A stretch of DNA of 64,000 bases from Amycolatopsis saalfeldensis. Its GTDB lineage: Bacteria > Actinomycetota > Actinomycetes > Mycobacteriales > Pseudonocardiaceae. The notes under the pieces were generated by a model, which was not told the origin of the DNA, searched no databases, and saw only the letters and a list, made by a program, of their open reading frames with translations. Location of the stretch: assembly GCF_900110575.1 (NCBI RefSeq), contig NZ_FOEF01000006.1:367765-431764 (forward strand), read 5' to 3'. Positions 48,710 to 56,635 of this stretch are shown in pieces; position 1 is the stretch's first letter, and each line of letters opens with the position of its first letter. The translations under genes were made by a program, and so were the position numbers.

Positions 48710-49531
48710 ATGTCGGACGTGGGCGTTCAAGAGTCGTTGCTGAAAAGCGTTGCCGAGCAGGTCGCGGCCGAGGCCGCGGAGCTGGTGCGGGCCGCCTGGG
48801 CCGCCATGCGGGCCGGCGGCGAAGTGCGGGTGGACACGAAGTCGGCCGACACCGACGTGGTCACCGCGGTGGACCGCGAGTCCGAGGACCTGGTGCGCGC
48901 GCGGCTCGCGCGGCTGCGGCCGGGGGAGCCGGTGCTCGGCGAGGAAGGCGGCGGATCGGCCGCGGCCGGCGGCGTCACGTGGGTCGTCGACCCGATCGAC
49001 GGCACGGTCAACTTCCTTTACGGGCTGCCCTCGTTCGCGGTGTCGGTGGCCGCGCAGATCGACGGGGTTTCGGTGGCGGGCGCCGTCGTCGAGCCGGTCA
49101 GCGGACGGCGCTGGACGGCCGCCCGCGGCGAGGGCGCGTGGCTGGACGGCCAACGGCTCTCGGCGTCCGCGCCGCAGCGGCTGGACTTGTCGCTCGTCGC
49201 CACCGGCTTCGCCTACGACGCCGGGCGCCGGGTGCGCCAGGGACGCCTCGTGGGCGAACTGGTCAGCCGGGTGCGCGACATCCGCCGCAACGGCGCCGCT
49301 TCGCTGGAACTGTGCGCCGTGGGCGCGGGCTGGCTCGACGCGTACGTCGAGCACGGCCTGCACCGCTGGGACTGGGCCGCGGGCGCCCTGGTGGCCTCGG
49401 AGGCGGGCGCGACCGTGCTGTTGCCGGGTTCGGCCCCGGACCTCGGCGACGACGTCACGTACGCCGCTTCACCGACCATCGCCGCTCAGCTGCGCGAGAC
49501 CCTCGCCGAGTGCGGCGCCGCCTCCGTCTGA
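48710..49531 (+). CDS. inositol monophosphatase family protein (SuhB-like)
   Basis: 273 residues. Metal-binding motifs: LGEEGGG (Glu pair), [12 protein letters not shown], and [16 protein letters not shown] at the C-terminus. It dephosphorylates inositol-1-phosphate or related sugar phosphates. Inositol supply for mycothiol and phosphatidylinositol is plausible in this group, but not shown by context. It is divergent from ppgK, with 64 bases between. It corresponds by position to Rv2701c. Confidence 0.92.
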   Translation: MSDVGVQESLLKSVAEQVAAEAAELVRAAWAAMRAGGEVRVDTKSADTDVVTAVDRESEDLVRARLARLRPGEPVLGEEGGGSAAAGGVTWVVDPIDGTVNFLYGLPSFAVSVAAQIDGVSVAGAVVEPVSGRRWTAARGEGAWLDGQRLSASAPQRLDLSLVATGFAYDAGRRVRQGRLVGELVSRVRDIRRNGAASLELCAVGAGWLDAYVEHGLHRWDWAAGALVASEAGATVLLPGSAPDLGDDVTYAASPTIAAQLRETLAECGAASV

Positions 49532-49533
49532 CG

Positions 49534-49578
49534 CGCGAACGGCCCGGCACCACCGATCCCGGTGCCGGGCCGTTCGCG
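49534..49578. terminator. bidirectional hairpin, 18-bp stem
   Basis: Arms 49534-49551 and 49561-49578 pair perfectly around a 9-base loop. It lies directly between the convergent IMPase-like and Cei-like genes. Confidence 0.82.
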
Positions 49579-49588
49579 GTCGCGCGGT

Positions 49589-50275
49589 TCAGCAGGTGAC
49601 GTCGCGGGCGCTCGCCAGCAGGGTCTGGTCGATCATCGGCCCGCCCGGGCCGGTGGACTGCTCGCTGCCCCCGCCGCCCTGGTGCGCCTGGGACCAGCTG
49701 GTGAGCTGCTGCAGCACGCGCAGGGCCTCGGCGCGCGGGCGGATGTCGTCGAAGCGGGTGCCGGTGACGAGGTCGACGCTGGCGTCCTTGCGGTTGTCCC
49801 GCACCAGCTCCGCGCACGGCACCACCAGGCTGACCGTGCGGGCCGCGGCCGCGCCGTTCTCGCCGTAGCGGATCTGGCCGCGGCACTTCGCGTCGCCCTT
49901 GGGGTACGCCGGGTCGTTGCCGGGGTCGGCGATGGCGGTGAAGCCGAGGCCGCGCAACGCCGTGGTGGCGATGCCGCCCTGGCCGCGCGTGGTGCTGGCG
50001 TTGAGCACCTTCAGGGCCACCTTGTCCGGCGGCATGGGGGCGCGGTCGTCGAGCCCGTTGTGCGGGACGGTGGTGTACGTGGTGCCCGCCGGGGGCGTGG
50101 GCGCGGGCGTGCAGAGGACGGCCTCGTCGACGTTGCCCCGGCCGACCACGGCGTTCACCCAGACGAAGACCGCGCCCAGCGCGAGCACCCCGATCACGAT
50201 CAGCGCGGGCAGCGGCCGGTGCTTGCGATAGGGCCGCGGCGCACCACGCTCCCCCGAGCCGTTCCCCGACGCCAC
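49589..50275 (-). CDS. LytR C-terminal domain membrane protein (Cei-like)
   Basis: 228 residues from the GTG at 50275, which has GGGACGGGGCAG upstream. A basic N-terminus, one membrane helix (PALIVIGVLALGAVFVWV) and an extracellular LytR_C domain (VALKVLNASTTRGQGGIATTAL) are seen. Four cysteines in the outer part may form disulfides. By position and layout it matches Rv2700 of M. tuberculosis, which is needed for cell envelope integrity. A longer frame extends upstream, without homology. Confidence 0.85.
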   Translation of the reverse strand: MASGNGSGERGAPRPYRKHRPLPALIVIGVLALGAVFVWVNAVVGRGNVDEAVLCTPAPTPPAGTTYTTVPHNGLDDRAPMPPDKVALKVLNASTTRGQGGIATTALRGLGFTAIADPGNDPAYPKGDAKCRGQIRYGENGAAAARTVSLVVPCAELVRDNRKDASVDLVTGTRFDDIRPRAEALRVLQQLTSWSQAHQGGGGSEQSTGPGGPMIDQTLLASARDVTC

Positions 50276-50881
50276 CTGCCCCGTCCCTTCCCGATCGCGG
50301 AACCCGTTCCGCCCCGCGGTGCCGGTCCCGTGCCGCCGACCCCGCAGTGTCACCAGTGCCCGGGGTTCACCTCGCCCGGACCGCATCACGCCTCGATCGG
50401 GGGTAACCGCCGGTATACGCACCGACACCTTCGTAGCCGGTGAGCCTAAGCGGTGCGCACCGCGCCCGGTGGTGCGGGTCACCCTCGCCGAATCCGCGTC
50501 ACAGCGCGGGGCGGCGCAGCCGGTCCCGCCCGGCGATCGCACCACGCCGACCTCCGCGGGAGCAAGCGGACCCGGCCGCCGGGTGATCTTCCCGACCCGG
50601 GCGCAACCCGAACGGACGATAGGCGTCTCACCTGCGGGTTCCCCCTGTCGGGTGACGAATTCCGGGCAATACGCGACTCGCTGCGGAGCGTCTTGACCGG
50701 TGAGCTACCCTTCCCGGGCTCCGGCCGCAGGAAGAGCGCGGGAAAGCTGAGACGGCGGTCACTGCGGAGGCCGGGCACAAACAGGGGCGCTGGAACGTTG
50801 ACCAGCGGCACGGCGGGTTCGAGGGGCGACACCTGAGGGCTCGTGAGAACACGACAAGCTGATTCGCAGGGGTGAGGGAAC
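50276..50881. other. 606-base gap between Cei-like and DUF4193 genes
   Basis: This divergent intergenic region must contain both promoters. Frames crossing it are long only because of GC content and show no familiar protein. A TTGACC at 50693-50698 points toward the DUF4193 gene, but no good -10 follows. A small RNA or long leader is possible; I see no diagnostic structure. Confidence 0.4.
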
Positions 50882-51190
50882 ATGGCTACCGACTACGACG
50901 CTCCGCGCCGCAGCGAAGCCGACGAGCTGGCCGAAGACTCGTTGGAGGAACTGAAGGCCCGGCGTAACGAGAACCAGTCCGGCGTCGTCGACGTCGACGA
51001 GGACGCGAACGCCGAGAACTTCGAGCTTCCGGGTGCCGACCTCTCCGGGCTTTCCGGTGAGGACATGACCGTGAAGGTGGTGCCGAAGCAGGCGGACGAG
51101 TTCACCTGCTCCGTCTGCTTCCTGGTGCACCACCGAAGCCGGCTCGCCGAGGAAAGCGGCGGAAGGCTGATCTGCCGCGACTGTGCCTGA
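50882..51190 (+). CDS. DUF4193 protein
   Basis: 102 residues. An acidic N-terminal region (SEADELAEDSLEELKARRNE) is followed by a zinc-ribbon-like C-terminus: FTCSVCFLVHHRSRLA and ICRDCA, with four Cys in two CxxC pairs. It is widespread in actinobacteria, function unknown; the acidic and zinc layout suggests a protein- or nucleic-acid-binding role. It matches Rv2699c by position. Confidence 0.92.
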   Translation: MATDYDAPRRSEADELAEDSLEELKARRNENQSGVVDVDEDANAENFELPGADLSGLSGEDMTVKVVPKQADEFTCSVCFLVHHRSRLAEESGGRLICRDCA

Positions 51191-51323
51191 TCCACGCCGG
51201 CCTGATCGACGCTGAGCCCGGTCGTACGGGGATTTCGTACCGGGTTTCAGGGGACCACAGGGTTTTTCAGGGGTGTACACGCAGTCGCCGCGGTTTCGGG
51301 GAAGCTCGTGCGCGAGCGGGGCA

Positions 51324-51355
51324 AAGGGGGCCGGTCTTTCGGGACCGGCCCCCTT
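51324..51355. terminator. bidirectional hairpin, 13-bp stem
   Basis: AAGGGGGCCGGTC (51324-51336) pairs perfectly with 51343-51355 around TTTCGG. It lies between the convergent DUF4193 and DUF3093 genes. Confidence 0.82.
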
Positions 51356-51374
51356 CCGCGTGTCCGGGGCCCGC

Positions 51375-51860
51375 TCAGGAGCGGGCGCGCAGCAGCTCCG
51401 CGACGCGCTCGGGGCGCCGGGTGCTGAACAGCCAGTACGGCGTCGGGTCGTCCGGGTCGGTCAGCTCCACGCGCACGGCCGGGCCCACCCAGCCGCGGTG
51501 CAGCACGAACGCGGCGGGGTCGCCGTCCCGGCCCATCGCGGGCCGCTTGGCCGCGGTCCCGAGCACCTCGACGGTGCCGGCGAAGCGCAGCGGGAGGTGG
51601 GCGTCGCCGACCCACAGCTCCGGCTCGTCGCCCCCGGTCACCCGCACGCGCGAGCGGCCCAGCGAGAGCAGCAGCGCGGCCATCACCGGCACGGCGACGG
51701 CCAGCGGGATCCACATCGGGATCGACGGGTAGCCCAGATGGATCTCGACGCCGAGCAGGATCGCGCCCAGCATCGGCAGCGGCCAGCCCCACCACGGCAC
51801 GTAGAGCCGTTCGGAGTGCCTGATGCCGCTCGTCACGGCGGTGTTCACGGTGTCACCCAC
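51375..51860 (-). CDS. DUF3093 membrane protein
   Basis: 161 residues. [12 protein letters not shown] opens the first of two close helices (helix pair about 25-75), followed by a soluble domain with [11 protein letters not shown] and [16 protein letters not shown]. Start GTG 51860 gives a length equal to Rv2698. It is divergent from dut, with 24 bases between. Function unknown. Confidence 0.88.
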   Translation of the reverse strand: MGDTVNTAVTSGIRHSERLYVPWWGWPLPMLGAILLGVEIHLGYPSIPMWIPLAVAVPVMAALLLSLGRSRVRVTGGDEPELWVGDAHLPLRFAGTVEVLGTAAKRPAMGRDGDPAAFVLHRGWVGPAVRVELTDPDDPTPYWLFSTRRPERVAELLRARS

Positions 51861-51884
51861 GCGACAAGGGTAGTCTCGCCGCCC

Positions 51885-52388
51885 GTGTCCAGCGTTCAGG
51901 TACTCCTTTCCCGGCTCGACCCCGGCGTTCCGCTGCCGGCCTACGCGCGTCCCGGCGACGCCGGGGCCGACCTCGTCAGCACCTCCGACATCGTCCTCGG
52001 CCCCGGCGAGCGCGGGGTGGTCGGCACCGGCGTCGCGATCGCGCTGCCGCCGGGCTACGCGGGGTTCGTGCACCCGCGCTCGGGGCTCGCGGCGCGGGTC
52101 GGCCTGTCGGTGGTGAACACCCCCGGCACGATCGACTGCGGCTACCGCGGTGAGATCCGCGTCTGCCTCATCAACCATGATCTGCGTGAGCCGGTGGTGC
52201 TCGCCCGCGGCGACCGGATCGCGCAGCTGGTCGTGCAGCGGGTGGAGCACGCCGAATTCGTCGAGGTGGCCGACCTCGGGGAGACCGAGCGCGGCGCCGG
52301 CGGCTACGGCTCGACCGGCGGACACGCCACACTGGTGCCGGACGGGCCCGGCACGGGACCGGGCACTGGGGAAGGAACGGAGAGCTAG
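51885..52388 (+). CDS. dut: dUTP diphosphatase
   Basis: 167 residues. It hydrolyses dUTP to dUMP, keeping uracil out of DNA and feeding thymidylate synthesis. All five trimeric dUTPase motifs are present: [43 protein letters not shown] and the C-terminal GYGSTG arm. The C-terminal tail is longer than in E. coli by about 15 residues. The stop shares one base with the following DUF3710 start. Confidence 0.95.
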   Translation: MSSVQVLLSRLDPGVPLPAYARPGDAGADLVSTSDIVLGPGERGVVGTGVAIALPPGYAGFVHPRSGLAARVGLSVVNTPGTIDCGYRGEIRVCLINHDLREPVVLARGDRIAQLVVQRVEHAEFVEVADLGETERGAGGYGSTGGHATLVPDGPGTGPGTGEGTES

Positions 52389-53047
52389 TGGGGATTTTCG
52401 GACGCAAGCGCGGGTCCGCGGCCGAGGGACGGCCGGCCGGGGCGGAAGACGTCGAGGACGACGCTGCCGACGCCGCCGAGCCCGAGGACCAGCTGTCGGA
52501 CACGGCCGAGGGCCCGTTCGACGTCGCCGACGCCGAGGACGACGGCATCCCCCGGATCGACCTCGGCTCGGTCAAGGTGCCGGTGCCGGACGGCTCGCAG
52601 GTGCAGGTCGAGATGGACCCGGAGGCCGGGGGCGTGCGCGCCGTGCACGTCGTCACCGAGCAGGGCCAGATCACGGTCAGCGCGTACGCCGCGCCGCGCA
52701 CCGGCGGGCTGTGGCGCGAGGTCGGCACCGAGCTGGCCGACCAGCTGCGCGCGGACGGCGCGAAGGTCAACATCGGCCGGGGCCAGTGGGGCCTGGAGCT
52801 GTCTGCGATCGTCGGCGACGTCGCGCTGCGCTTCGTCGGCGTCGACGGCCCGCGCTGGATGCTGCGCGGGGTCATCGCGGGCCCGCAGTCGCAGTCGGCG
52901 CAGGCCCCGGAAGTGCTGCGCGCGATCGTCCGCCACACGGTGGTGGACCGCGGCAACTCGCCGATGCCGGTCCGCACGCCGCTCACGATCACGCTGCCGG
53001 AGGCCGTCGCCCAGCACATCGCCGAGCAGGCCGAGCAGCAAGGCTGA
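52388..53047 (+). CDS. DUF3710 protein
   Basis: 219 residues. An acidic N-terminal 60 residues precede the conserved domain (PRIDLGSVKVPVPDG; VNIGRGQWGLEL; GPRWMLRGVIAG). Start GTG overlaps the dut stop by one base. Function unknown; it follows dut in mycobacteria too (Rv2696c). Confidence 0.9.
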   Translation: MGIFGRKRGSAAEGRPAGAEDVEDDAADAAEPEDQLSDTAEGPFDVADAEDDGIPRIDLGSVKVPVPDGSQVQVEMDPEAGGVRAVHVVTEQGQITVSAYAAPRTGGLWREVGTELADQLRADGAKVNIGRGQWGLELSAIVGDVALRFVGVDGPRWMLRGVIAGPQSQSAQAPEVLRAIVRHTVVDRGNSPMPVRTPLTITLPEAVAQHIAEQAEQQG

Positions 53048-53055
53048 CCGCAAGT

Positions 53056-53106
53056 CCGTCAAGGCCTCCTTACCCGCGTCCGGCGCCGGTAAGGAGGCCT
53101 TGACGG
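53056..53106. terminator. bidirectional hairpin, 19-bp stem
   Basis: Perfect arms 53056-53074 (CCGTCAAGGCCTCCTTACC) and 53088-53106, with a 13-base loop. It lies between the convergent DUF3710 and alpha/beta hydrolase genes. Each arm carries AAGGCCTCCTT. Confidence 0.82.
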
Positions 53107-53126
53107 CGTTCGGCGGCGGTGCGGGG

Positions 53127-53840
53127 TCAGCCGGCCGACGCGCGGAGGTAGGCCAGCACGGTGGCGCGGCCGAGCGACTCGGGGTCGGCGCCGAGGGCGG
53201 CGAGCGTCGTCTCGCCGAGCGCCGCCCGCGGCAGTGCCGTGGCCCACTCGCGTGCGACTTTCGTCGGGTGTATCGGATCGTCGGCGCAAGTGCCGACCCC
53301 GGCCGGCGAGGCCAGCCCGCGCAACGCCGCGAGCGTCGGCGACGGCCGGGTCGCGGCGACGCGCAGGCCGTCCGCCAGCCCGTCGCCGTGCCGCCGCCAG
53401 GCCCGTCCGAGCTCCGCCGCGATCCACGGCGGGCTGCCCGCCTCGGCCTGCGCCAGCGCGGCCTCCACGCCGGAAGCGGCCACGACGTCCGCTGAGAGCT
53501 TCGCGGCCAGCGACGCGGGTGCCTGGCCGGGTTCGCCGCTCCAGGCCGGGAGCGCGGCCAGCAGGCCCCCGCAGCGCCCCGGATTCGCCACGGCCCACTC
53601 CGCGGCCAGGTGCGCGCCGAACGAGACGCCGCCGACGAGCAGGGTCCCGTGCCGGGCCGCCAGCCGGTCCAGCGCGGCCAGGAAACCGTCGGCCAGCGCC
53701 GCTCCCGGCGGCGGCGGGGGAGCGATCAGCGCGATGCCCAGCGCGGCCAGCGGCCCGGCGAACACGGACCGGACGAACACCTCGTCGGAGCCGGTTCCGG
53801 GCAGCAGGACGGCGGGCGGGTTCCGGATAACGGACGTCAC
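53127..53840 (-). CDS. alpha/beta hydrolase-like protein
   Basis: 237 residues. The nucleophile elbow reads GGVSFGAHLA (Ser in GxSxG), LLPGTGSDEVF near the start supplies an oxyanion region, and GTCADDPIHP holds a candidate acid and His. Start GTG 53840 (VTSVIRNPPAVLLPG). Substrate unknown. It occupies the position of Rv2695. Confidence 0.82.
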   Translation of the reverse strand: MTSVIRNPPAVLLPGTGSDEVFVRSVFAGPLAALGIALIAPPPPPGAALADGFLAALDRLAARHGTLLVGGVSFGAHLAAEWAVANPGRCGGLLAALPAWSGEPGQAPASLAAKLSADVVAASGVEAALAQAEAGSPPWIAAELGRAWRRHGDGLADGLRVAATRPSPTLAALRGLASPAGVGTCADDPIHPTKVAREWATALPRAALGETTLAALGADPESLGRATVLAYLRASAG

Positions 53841-53944
53841 GTTGCGATCTTGGCGCAAACCGGTTCTCCTGGCTGGGACCGCAGCTACGCTGGACACGCA
53901 CGGGCCGTTGGAAAACCGGGGCCCCGGAGCACAGGAGCACCACT

Positions 53945-54325
53945 ATGTCCGCCAAAGACGGCGGCTACTTCAGCCGGTTGGTTCGCAAGCTGACCACCGA
54001 CGTCGAGGACCTCGACGCCGACGATCTGTCCGAGTCGTCCCGGGCAGGCGGGGCGCAGCGGGCGTGTGACTGCCGCTCCGGTGAAGAGGTCACCGTGCTC
54101 GGCCGGCTGCGCAGCGTGGAGCTGTGCCCCACGGACGAGGCCGCCACGCTGGAGGCGGAGCTGTTCGACGGAACACAGGGAGTGACGCTAATCTGGCTGG
54201 GCCGACGCCGGATCGCCGGCATCGAGCCGGGGCGGACCATCAAGGTCCGTGGCCGGATGGCCGAGCGTGACGGCCAGAAGGTGCTGTACAACCCGTACTA
54301 CGAACTCCAGAGCCCGGTGAGTTGA
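53945..54325 (+). CDS. OB-fold nucleic acid-binding protein
   Basis: 126 residues. A charged N-terminal segment (TTDVEDLDADDLSE) is followed by an OB-fold: VTVLGRLRSVEL, LFDGTQGVTLIWLGRRRIAGI and IKVRGRMAERDGQKVLYNPYYEL. These are the beta-barrel strands of tRNA_anti-type domains. It probably binds nucleic acid, without a catalytic part. The DUF3159 gene follows 9 bases later. Confidence 0.88.
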   Translation: MSAKDGGYFSRLVRKLTTDVEDLDADDLSESSRAGGAQRACDCRSGEEVTVLGRLRSVELCPTDEAATLEAELFDGTQGVTLIWLGRRRIAGIEPGRTIKVRGRMAERDGQKVLYNPYYELQSPVS

Positions 54326-54334
54326 TCAGCTGTC

Positions 54335-55081
54335 GTGACTGAACCCGCCCCCCGCAACGACAAGCACGTGCCCGAAGGCGGGGACGACGAGGACAAGCCG
54401 CAGCCGACCATGCTGGAGCAGATGGGCGGGGTCTCCGGCCTGATCTACTCGTCGCTGCCGGTGATCGTCTTCGTCCTGGTGAACTCCTTCTTCGGCCTGA
54501 CCGCGGCGATCTGGGGCTCCATCGGCAGCGCGGTGGCCATCACGGTCCTGCGCGTCGTGCGCAAGGAGCCGCTGCAGCCCGCGATCTCCGGCTTCTTCGG
54601 CGTGGCGATCGCGGCGTTCATCGCCTTCCGCACCGGCTCGGCGAAGGGCTTCTTCCTCTTCGGCATCTGGGCCAGCCTGGTCTACTGCGGCGTGTTCGTG
54701 GTGTCGATCGTGGTGCGCTGGCCGCTCGCCGGCCTGGTCTGGAACGCGCTCAACGGCACCGGCCAGGCCTGGCGCAAGGACAAGCCGTCGCGGTACGGCT
54801 ACGACATCGCCACGTTTGTCATGGCGCTGATCTTCGCCGCCCGGTTCGTCGTGCAGCGCTGGCTCTACCAGAGCGACTACACGGGCTGGCTGGCGTTCGC
54901 GAAGATCGCCATGGGCTACCCGCTGTACGCGCTCGGCCTGCTCGTGGTCGTCTGGGCGGTCCGCCGCTCGGACAAGCGCCTCAAGGCGCTGGCCGAGACG
55001 GAGCCGAAACCGGAGACCGACGCCGAGGCGGAGGCGCGGCTGCGCGAGAAGTACGCGAAGACGCCCACTCCCGAGGTCTGA
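54335..55081 (+). CDS. DUF3159 membrane protein
   Basis: 248 residues with about six helices. GGVSGLIYSSLPVIVFVLVN and the FFGLTAAIWGSI motif fit DUF3159; charged tails occur at both ends. GTG start. Related to proteins sometimes linked to septation or intracellular multiplication in annotation, but function is not established. Co-transcribed with the OB-fold gene. Confidence 0.88.
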   Translation: MTEPAPRNDKHVPEGGDDEDKPQPTMLEQMGGVSGLIYSSLPVIVFVLVNSFFGLTAAIWGSIGSAVAITVLRVVRKEPLQPAISGFFGVAIAAFIAFRTGSAKGFFLFGIWASLVYCGVFVVSIVVRWPLAGLVWNALNGTGQAWRKDKPSRYGYDIATFVMALIFAARFVVQRWLYQSDYTGWLAFAKIAMGYPLYALGLLVVVWAVRRSDKRLKALAETEPKPETDAEAEARLREKYAKTPTPEV

Positions 55082-55096
55082 TTTCCCTCTGCAGAC

Positions 55097-55144
55097 ACGA
55101 GAAACGGCGCCCCGCACGAGTTGGTGCGGGGCGCCGTTTCTCGT
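55097..55144. terminator. bidirectional hairpin, 21-bp stem
   Basis: Perfect arms 55097-55117 and 55124-55144 around GAGTTG, between the convergent DUF3159 and TrkA genes. Confidence 0.85.
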
Positions 55145-55164
55145 CGTCGGTCAGTAGCCGCTTT

Positions 55165-55821
55165 TCAGTAACCCAGCGCCGAGCGGATCTCCGGCTCGAC
55201 GTCGGAGGTGGCCACGAACAGCAGCTCGTCGCCGGGCTCCAGCGGGTCCTCCGGCTGCGGGACGATCACCCGGTCCCCGCGCAGGATGGTCACCAGCGCG
55301 GCGTCGCGGGGCAGGTCCAGCTCGCTGACCGGCTTGCCAGCCAGCGGGGTCTCCTCCGGCAGGGTCAGCTCGACCAGGTTCGCCTGGCTCTGCCGGAACG
55401 TCATCAGCCGCACCAGGTCGCCGACGCTGACCGCCTCCTCGACCATCGCCGCGAGCATCCGCGGGGTGGACACGGCGACGTCGACGCCCCAGGCGTCGGT
55501 GAAGAGCCATTCGTTGGCCGGGTTGTTCACCCGCGCCACCACGCGCCGCACGGCGAACTCGGTCTTCGCCAGCAGCGACACGACCAGGTTGGCCTTGTCG
55601 TCGCCGGTCGCGGCGATCACCACGTCGCACTGCTCGATCCCGGACTCCTCCAGGATCGACACCTCGCACGCGTCGCCGAGCACCCAGTCGGCCTGCTCGA
55701 CCGTGGCCGGCTCGAACTGGTCGGCCTCCCGCTCGATCAGCATCACCTGGTGCCGCCCGTCGATCAGCTCCACGGCGATCGAGCGTCCCACGGCGCCCGC
55801 ACCCGCGATCGCGACCCGCAT
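55165..55821 (-). CDS. TrkA-type potassium uptake regulatory protein (second)
   Basis: 218 residues: a Rossmann RCK_N domain (MRVAIAGAGAVGRSIA; acidic LIERE end of strand 2) and an RCK_C domain (LPEETPLAGKPVSELDLP; PGDELLFVATS). It binds NAD(H) or a nucleotide and gates a potassium transporter. It shares one base with the stop of the upstream paralogue. The pair matches trkA/trkB (ceoB/ceoC) of mycobacteria; the nearby APC permease may be the membrane partner. Confidence 0.92.
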   Translation of the reverse strand: MRVAIAGAGAVGRSIAVELIDGRHQVMLIEREADQFEPATVEQADWVLGDACEVSILEESGIEQCDVVIAATGDDKANLVVSLLAKTEFAVRRVVARVNNPANEWLFTDAWGVDVAVSTPRMLAAMVEEAVSVGDLVRLMTFRQSQANLVELTLPEETPLAGKPVSELDLPRDAALVTILRGDRVIVPQPEDPLEPGDELLFVATSDVEPEIRSALGY

Positions 55822-56486
55822 CAGTTCTCCTCCTCCGGAGCGCGGGCCGCCACGCTCGACACGTCGCTGACGGTGCCGGAGCGCGCCGCGACCCAGACGA
55901 CGTCGTCGGCCTGCACCATGGTCTTGTTGTCGGGCAGCACGGCGGTGCCGAAGCGCATGATGAACGCGACCCGGGCGCCGGTGGCCTCCTGCAGGCCCCG
56001 CACGCTGTGGCCGGCCCAGCCCTCGTTCAGCGGCAGCGGCAGCAGCGCGACGTTGCCGGTCGGGTCGCGCCACGCGGACGCGACGCCGTCGGGCAGCAGG
56101 GTGCGCAGGAACCGGTCGGTGGTCCACGGCACGGTCGCGACCGTCGGGATGCCGAGGCGCTCGTACACGGCGGCGCGCTTGTGGTCGTAGATCCGCGCGA
56201 CCACGTGCTCGATGCCGAAGTTCTCGCGCGCGACCCGCGCGGAGATGATGTTGGAGTTGTCCCCGCTGGACACCGCCGCGAACGCCCCGGCCCGCTCGAT
56301 GCCGGCCTCGATCAGCACCTGCCGGTCGAACCCGACGCCGACCACCTGCTGGCCGTGGAAGTCGCTGCCCAGCCTGCGGAACGACTGCTGGTTCTTGTCG
56401 ATGACGGCCACCTCGTGGCCGAGCCGCTCCAGGGCCGCGGCCAGGGACACGCCTACCCGGCCGCATCCCATGATCACCACGTGCAC
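55821..56486 (-). CDS. TrkA-type potassium uptake regulatory protein (first)
   Basis: 221 residues. RCK_N with MHVVIMGCGRVGVSLA and AVIDKN, then RCK_C with LPLPLNEGWAGHSVRGL and VQADDVVWVAA. It is first in a two-gene operon and divergent from the APC permease, with 149 bases between. The two proteins probably form a hetero- or homo-octameric gating ring. Confidence 0.92.
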   Translation of the reverse strand: MHVVIMGCGRVGVSLAAALERLGHEVAVIDKNQQSFRRLGSDFHGQQVVGVGFDRQVLIEAGIERAGAFAAVSSGDNSNIISARVARENFGIEHVVARIYDHKRAAVYERLGIPTVATVPWTTDRFLRTLLPDGVASAWRDPTGNVALLPLPLNEGWAGHSVRGLQEATGARVAFIMRFGTAVLPDNKTMVQADDVVWVAARSGTVSDVSSVAARAPEEEN

Positions 56487-56635
56487 GCGCTGCCTCCTCA
56501 GGGTGGGGATGACCCGTCCGTGGGTACCCTCGACGACCAGCGCCGAACCTACCTTGTGGGGTCCCGGTCAGCTCCACCGTCCTCCCCACCGCCGCCCTCA
56601 GCGGAGTGGCTACCGCCCCGCTGTAGATTCGCAGG

